From the NCBI GenBank assembly GCA_964510065.1, contig CAZEAC010000020.1, positions 1-64,000 on the forward strand: a stretch of DNA of 64,000 nt, in the 5' to 3' direction. The position numbers and the translations under genes are program-made. The DNA is from CAZEAC01 sp964510065. Lineage in GTDB: Bacteria; Bdellovibrionota_C; UBA2361; CAIXSY01. The notes beneath the pieces were generated by a model, which saw only the letters and a program-made list of their open reading frames with translations, ran no database searches and was not told the DNA's origin. Positions within the stretch are counted from its first letter, which is position 1, and the number at the start of each line of letters is the position of its first letter. This document shows, piece by piece, positions 62,096 through 64,000 of this stretch.

Positions 62096-62863
62096 CTAGG
62101 GCTTTCGCTGAAATTTATAGATAACTTCAAAACCCAAAGTCTGGAGACGGGCCTGTTCAAATGAACCAAAAAGAGATCGGGTTAGGCGATAAAGGCGATC
62201 GGCACTCAAAAGCCTACGTACTCCAGGAAAGGGCAAACAGTAGCTAAACCTACCTTGAAGAGTCATACCAACCTGGTCGGTCCAGCCAAGAAATTCACGC
62301 TCTGCAATGCTATTCCAAAAATACGGGTTTAATCCCAATTGTGTTCTCAACCAGGCATAGCACATCAGACACTTTGCAAGCGGGTGTTGCGCATTAAAGT
62401 TCTGTATAATGGCGATGCCGGAGGGAGAAAGTGCTTCGGCGATTTTGCAAAGCGCTTCACGTGGCGAACGAACATGCGCGAGCAGTCCTAAGGCAAGGAT
62501 AAGATCGTAGCGCCCCTTTTCCAAAGGCACTGATTCGATATCGCCGCATATCAATCGCGTATTCGTGTGTCCCGACTTTTGAAGAGTCTTCGATGCTTCA
62601 TCAAGCATCACAGGTGAAATATCCACGAGGGTCAACTCTGTTGCCCGCTTCGCCGCCACTGAAGCAATCTGCCCGTCTCCGCACCCGACGTCCAGACATC
62701 TTGCATAGCTCTGATCTCCCAAGATCTCGCTTACAATGTCGCGACGTATCCAGATATTATGGTTCTGCTCAACATAGCGACTACTATCACCAAAGAATGC
62801 CGCGACATCGCTCGAGCGATCTAAAACCGCTTCACAAATCTTCGCCGAAGAATTCCTAGGCAT
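62096..62863 (-). CDS. SAM methyltransferase
   Basis: A 255-aa class I methyltransferase. Motif I is CLDVGCGDGQIASVAA (about residues 46-61), motif II LTLVDIS, and ALGLLAHVRSPREALCKIAE the acidic loop to post-motif region. The C-terminal GRFSYCLPFPGVRRLLSADR may bind the acceptor. ATG 62863 has no ribosome site, but a well-initiated 20-codon ORF ends across it, suggesting coupled translation. It is convergent with the polymerase gene. Substrate is probably a cell-surface glycan or lipid by context. Confidence 0.83.
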   Translation of the reverse strand: MPRNSSAKICEAVLDRSSDVAAFFGDSSRYVEQNHNIWIRRDIVSEILGDQSYARCLDVGCGDGQIASVAAKRATELTLVDISPVMLDEASKTLQKSGHTNTRLICGDIESVPLEKGRYDLILALGLLAHVRSPREALCKIAEALSPSGIAIIQNFNAQHPLAKCLMCYAWLRTQLGLNPYFWNSIAEREFLGWTDQVGMTLQGRFSYCLPFPGVRRLLSADRLYRLTRSLFGSFEQARLQTLGFEVIYKFQRKP

Positions 62864-62918
62864 TATTCAATGTCCTCATTATTCTTGTGGCGAAAACTTT
62901 TAACGTTTTAAATCCCAT
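62856..62918 (-). CDS. 20-codon leader ORF overlapping the methyltransferase start
   Basis: ATG 62918 with GGGAG nearby opens MGFKTLKVFATRIMRTLNNA and stops at 62856, overlapping the methyltransferase ATG out of frame. Ribosomes ending here would sit on the next start, which has no Shine-Dalgarno. The basic, amphipathic peptide may have no role of its own. Confidence 0.4.
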   Translation of the reverse strand: MGFKTLKVFATRIMRTLNNA

Positions 62919-62963
62919 GCGCTTCTCCCTCTTATAGTACTTGTATATCGCAATTGGGAAGTC

Positions 62964-64000
62964 TTAATCACTTAAACTACTTGCGGTTACTGCCGTGCGC
63001 AGCGGGCCATAGAGCTCCTGCGCTACAAGCGCATGCCCTTCTGGGCTTAAGTGATTGTCCCATGGGAAAAGATATAGTTTACGCCCTCGCGCACCGCGAA
63101 ACGTCTCAGTCATGTCAAGAATTGCAGTCTCGGGGACAGCGCCCTTAAGTATATCAGCGAAGGAAACTTTTCGTGGAGGGCCTACGGTGATTGCTCTTGC
63201 TGGGATATGGGTAATGAGGAGAGACGCGTGCCAAGCGGCACAAAGCTGAGCAATCTCTTTGAGATACTCGAGAGTGCTAGTAACGACTTGATCGTGTTTA
63301 AGGTCAAGGGTTTCAGCGAATAGCGCCTTAAAGAAGATTGCGTCAGCGTCATTTCGCCACATATACGCAATCTCGCCTGCCACGTTGCGAAGAAGCGAAA
63401 TGGATGCTGCGCGCTTTAAAAAATAGATCCCGTCGTAGGGCAGCCACTTTAACCATGCGGGCCGTCCGTCGAGATTACCTGCCTCAATAATTATCTTACG
63501 CTGCGCTACCTCTCGAATGTTAAAATCATTATAAAAAAAATTAACTACTACGATCTTAGGTCGCAGTAGGGCAATATTCTCCTTAAGGAAATCAAGCTGG
63601 TGAAAAGTGCTCCAACCTAGTGTCGACCCATTCAAGACATCCGCTGGAATTTCATCCCGTATGAAGCGTGCTGATAATTTGCTGGCGAAGGTATCCGCTT
63701 CCGCAACCTGCGCACCGAAAGTAATAGAGTCACCCAATAATAGGATCTTTTTGTGCGGTGAGTTCAAATTCCATTCCGCTCCGCGGAACCCATAGGAATT
63801 CACATGGACCTCTGAATTTCCAGAAAATGCCTCCTGATTCGGCACCATTCGATACCCATACGAAGACAATTCGTGCTTAATTTGAGGCTCACGCCATGCA
63901 ATTGGCGCGCCAAAAAGTGCTCGGATAGTGACTTCGCCCAGCAACATCGAGATCACAAAAGAGATCATTGCAACCAGCAGAAGAATCTTCGTATTGGTCA
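62964..64000 (-). CDS. Membrane-anchored SGNH-family protein, 5' end outside window
   Basis: At least 345 residues. The frame is open through the window edge, and the residues before ATG 63968 (TNTKILLLVA, then MISFVISMLLGE) continue a membrane anchor, so the true start lies beyond 64000. SGNH blocks: KKILLLGDSITFGAQV, VNFFYNDFN, and the closing PWDNHLSPEGHALV with the Asp-His pair. It resembles the protein at 58231 in layout. A second acyl-modifying protein in the glycan region is plausible. Confidence 0.8.
   Translation of the reverse strand, partial: TNTKILLLVAMISFVISMLLGEVTIRALFGAPIAWREPQIKHELSSYGYRMVPNQEAFSGNSEVHVNSYGFRGAEWNLNSPHKKILLLGDSITFGAQVAEADTFASKLSARFIRDEIPADVLNGSTLGWSTFHQLDFLKENIALLRPKIVVVNFFYNDFNIREVAQRKIIIEAGNLDGRPAWLKWLPYDGIYFLKRAASISLLRNVAGEIAYMWRNDADAIFFKALFAETLDLKHDQVVTSTLEYLKEIAQLCAAWHASLLITHIPARAITVGPPRKVSFADILKGAVPETAILDMTETFRGARGRKLYLFPWDNHLSPEGHALVAQELYGPLRTAVTASSLSD

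Overview
The window reads as a stretch of chromosome from a Gram-negative, flagellated bacterium of middling GC. The evidence is a complete flhB-flhA-flhF-flhG-fliA block, a lexA-recA pair, outer-membrane and secreted proteins with signal peptides, a GspC-like type II secretion protein, a sigma-54 promoter with an NtrC-type activator, and bacterial ribosomal protein bTHX. The mixture (DxCGxCGG cysteine-repeat surface protein, many two-component proteins, LexA next to RecA) suggests a deltaproteobacteria-like or Bdellovibrionota/Myxococcota-like lineage, but nothing here fixes the taxon. No rRNA, tRNA, CRISPR array, intact transposase or phage module was seen.

Layout. 1-4 kb: a HAD phosphatase divergent from a tandem Lrp/AsnC regulator across an 11-bp inverted-repeat operator, then a PD-(D/E)XK nuclease-like gene split by an in-frame TAA. 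4-9 kb: a secreted beta-helix protein and an ABC exporter with a clear terminator. 9-17.6 kb: a signalling block made of a small protein, an NtrC-family activator, two or three palindromic activator sites, a sigma-54 promoter, a two-domain methyltransferase, a degenerate kinase-receiver protein, a five-hairpin array, a hybrid histidine kinase and an outer-membrane barrel. 17.7-29 kb: a Cys-cluster protein of unknown role, an SGNH hydrolase with a HisN-like phosphatase, lexA, recA, a metal-site-less MBL-fold protein, a glycosyltransferase, a RuvC-like resolvase coupled to a secreted EEP nuclease, and an E1 alpha/beta pair with a gamma-carbonic anhydrase. 29-39.5 kb: a sulfatase, a GT-C membrane transferase, a TPR protein, a YeiH exporter, methyltransferases, a 2OG dioxygenase and the cysteine-repeat protein. 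39.6-47 kb: the flagellar operon on the minus strand, ending in a pseudo-receiver kinase. 47-64 kb: bTHX, asparagine synthase, small secreted proteins, then a surface-polysaccharide region. That region holds a sugar transferase, a second E1 alpha/beta pair, a DegT aminotransferase, a sulfotransferase, two SGNH proteins, a GT4, a Wzy-like polymerase and methyltransferases.

How the parts work together. The 9-17.6 kb block looks like a self-contained regulon in which the NtrC-type protein activates its neighbour through sigma-54. The flagellar operon is conventional apart from an extra 78-80-residue two-helix membrane protein wedged between flhG and fliA. The polysaccharide region predicts a sulfated, methylated, amino-sugar-containing surface glycan, possibly with a branched sugar made by the E1-like enzyme.

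Non-coding highlights: a perfect 34-bp-arm palindrome forming the shared 3' end of two convergent genes, a three-copy family of CTCTGTG/CACAGAG palindromes, the five-hairpin array, and short leader ORFs or short-leader promoters in front of several genes. Many genes are joined by ATGA or GTGA overlaps, which I used to choose starts.
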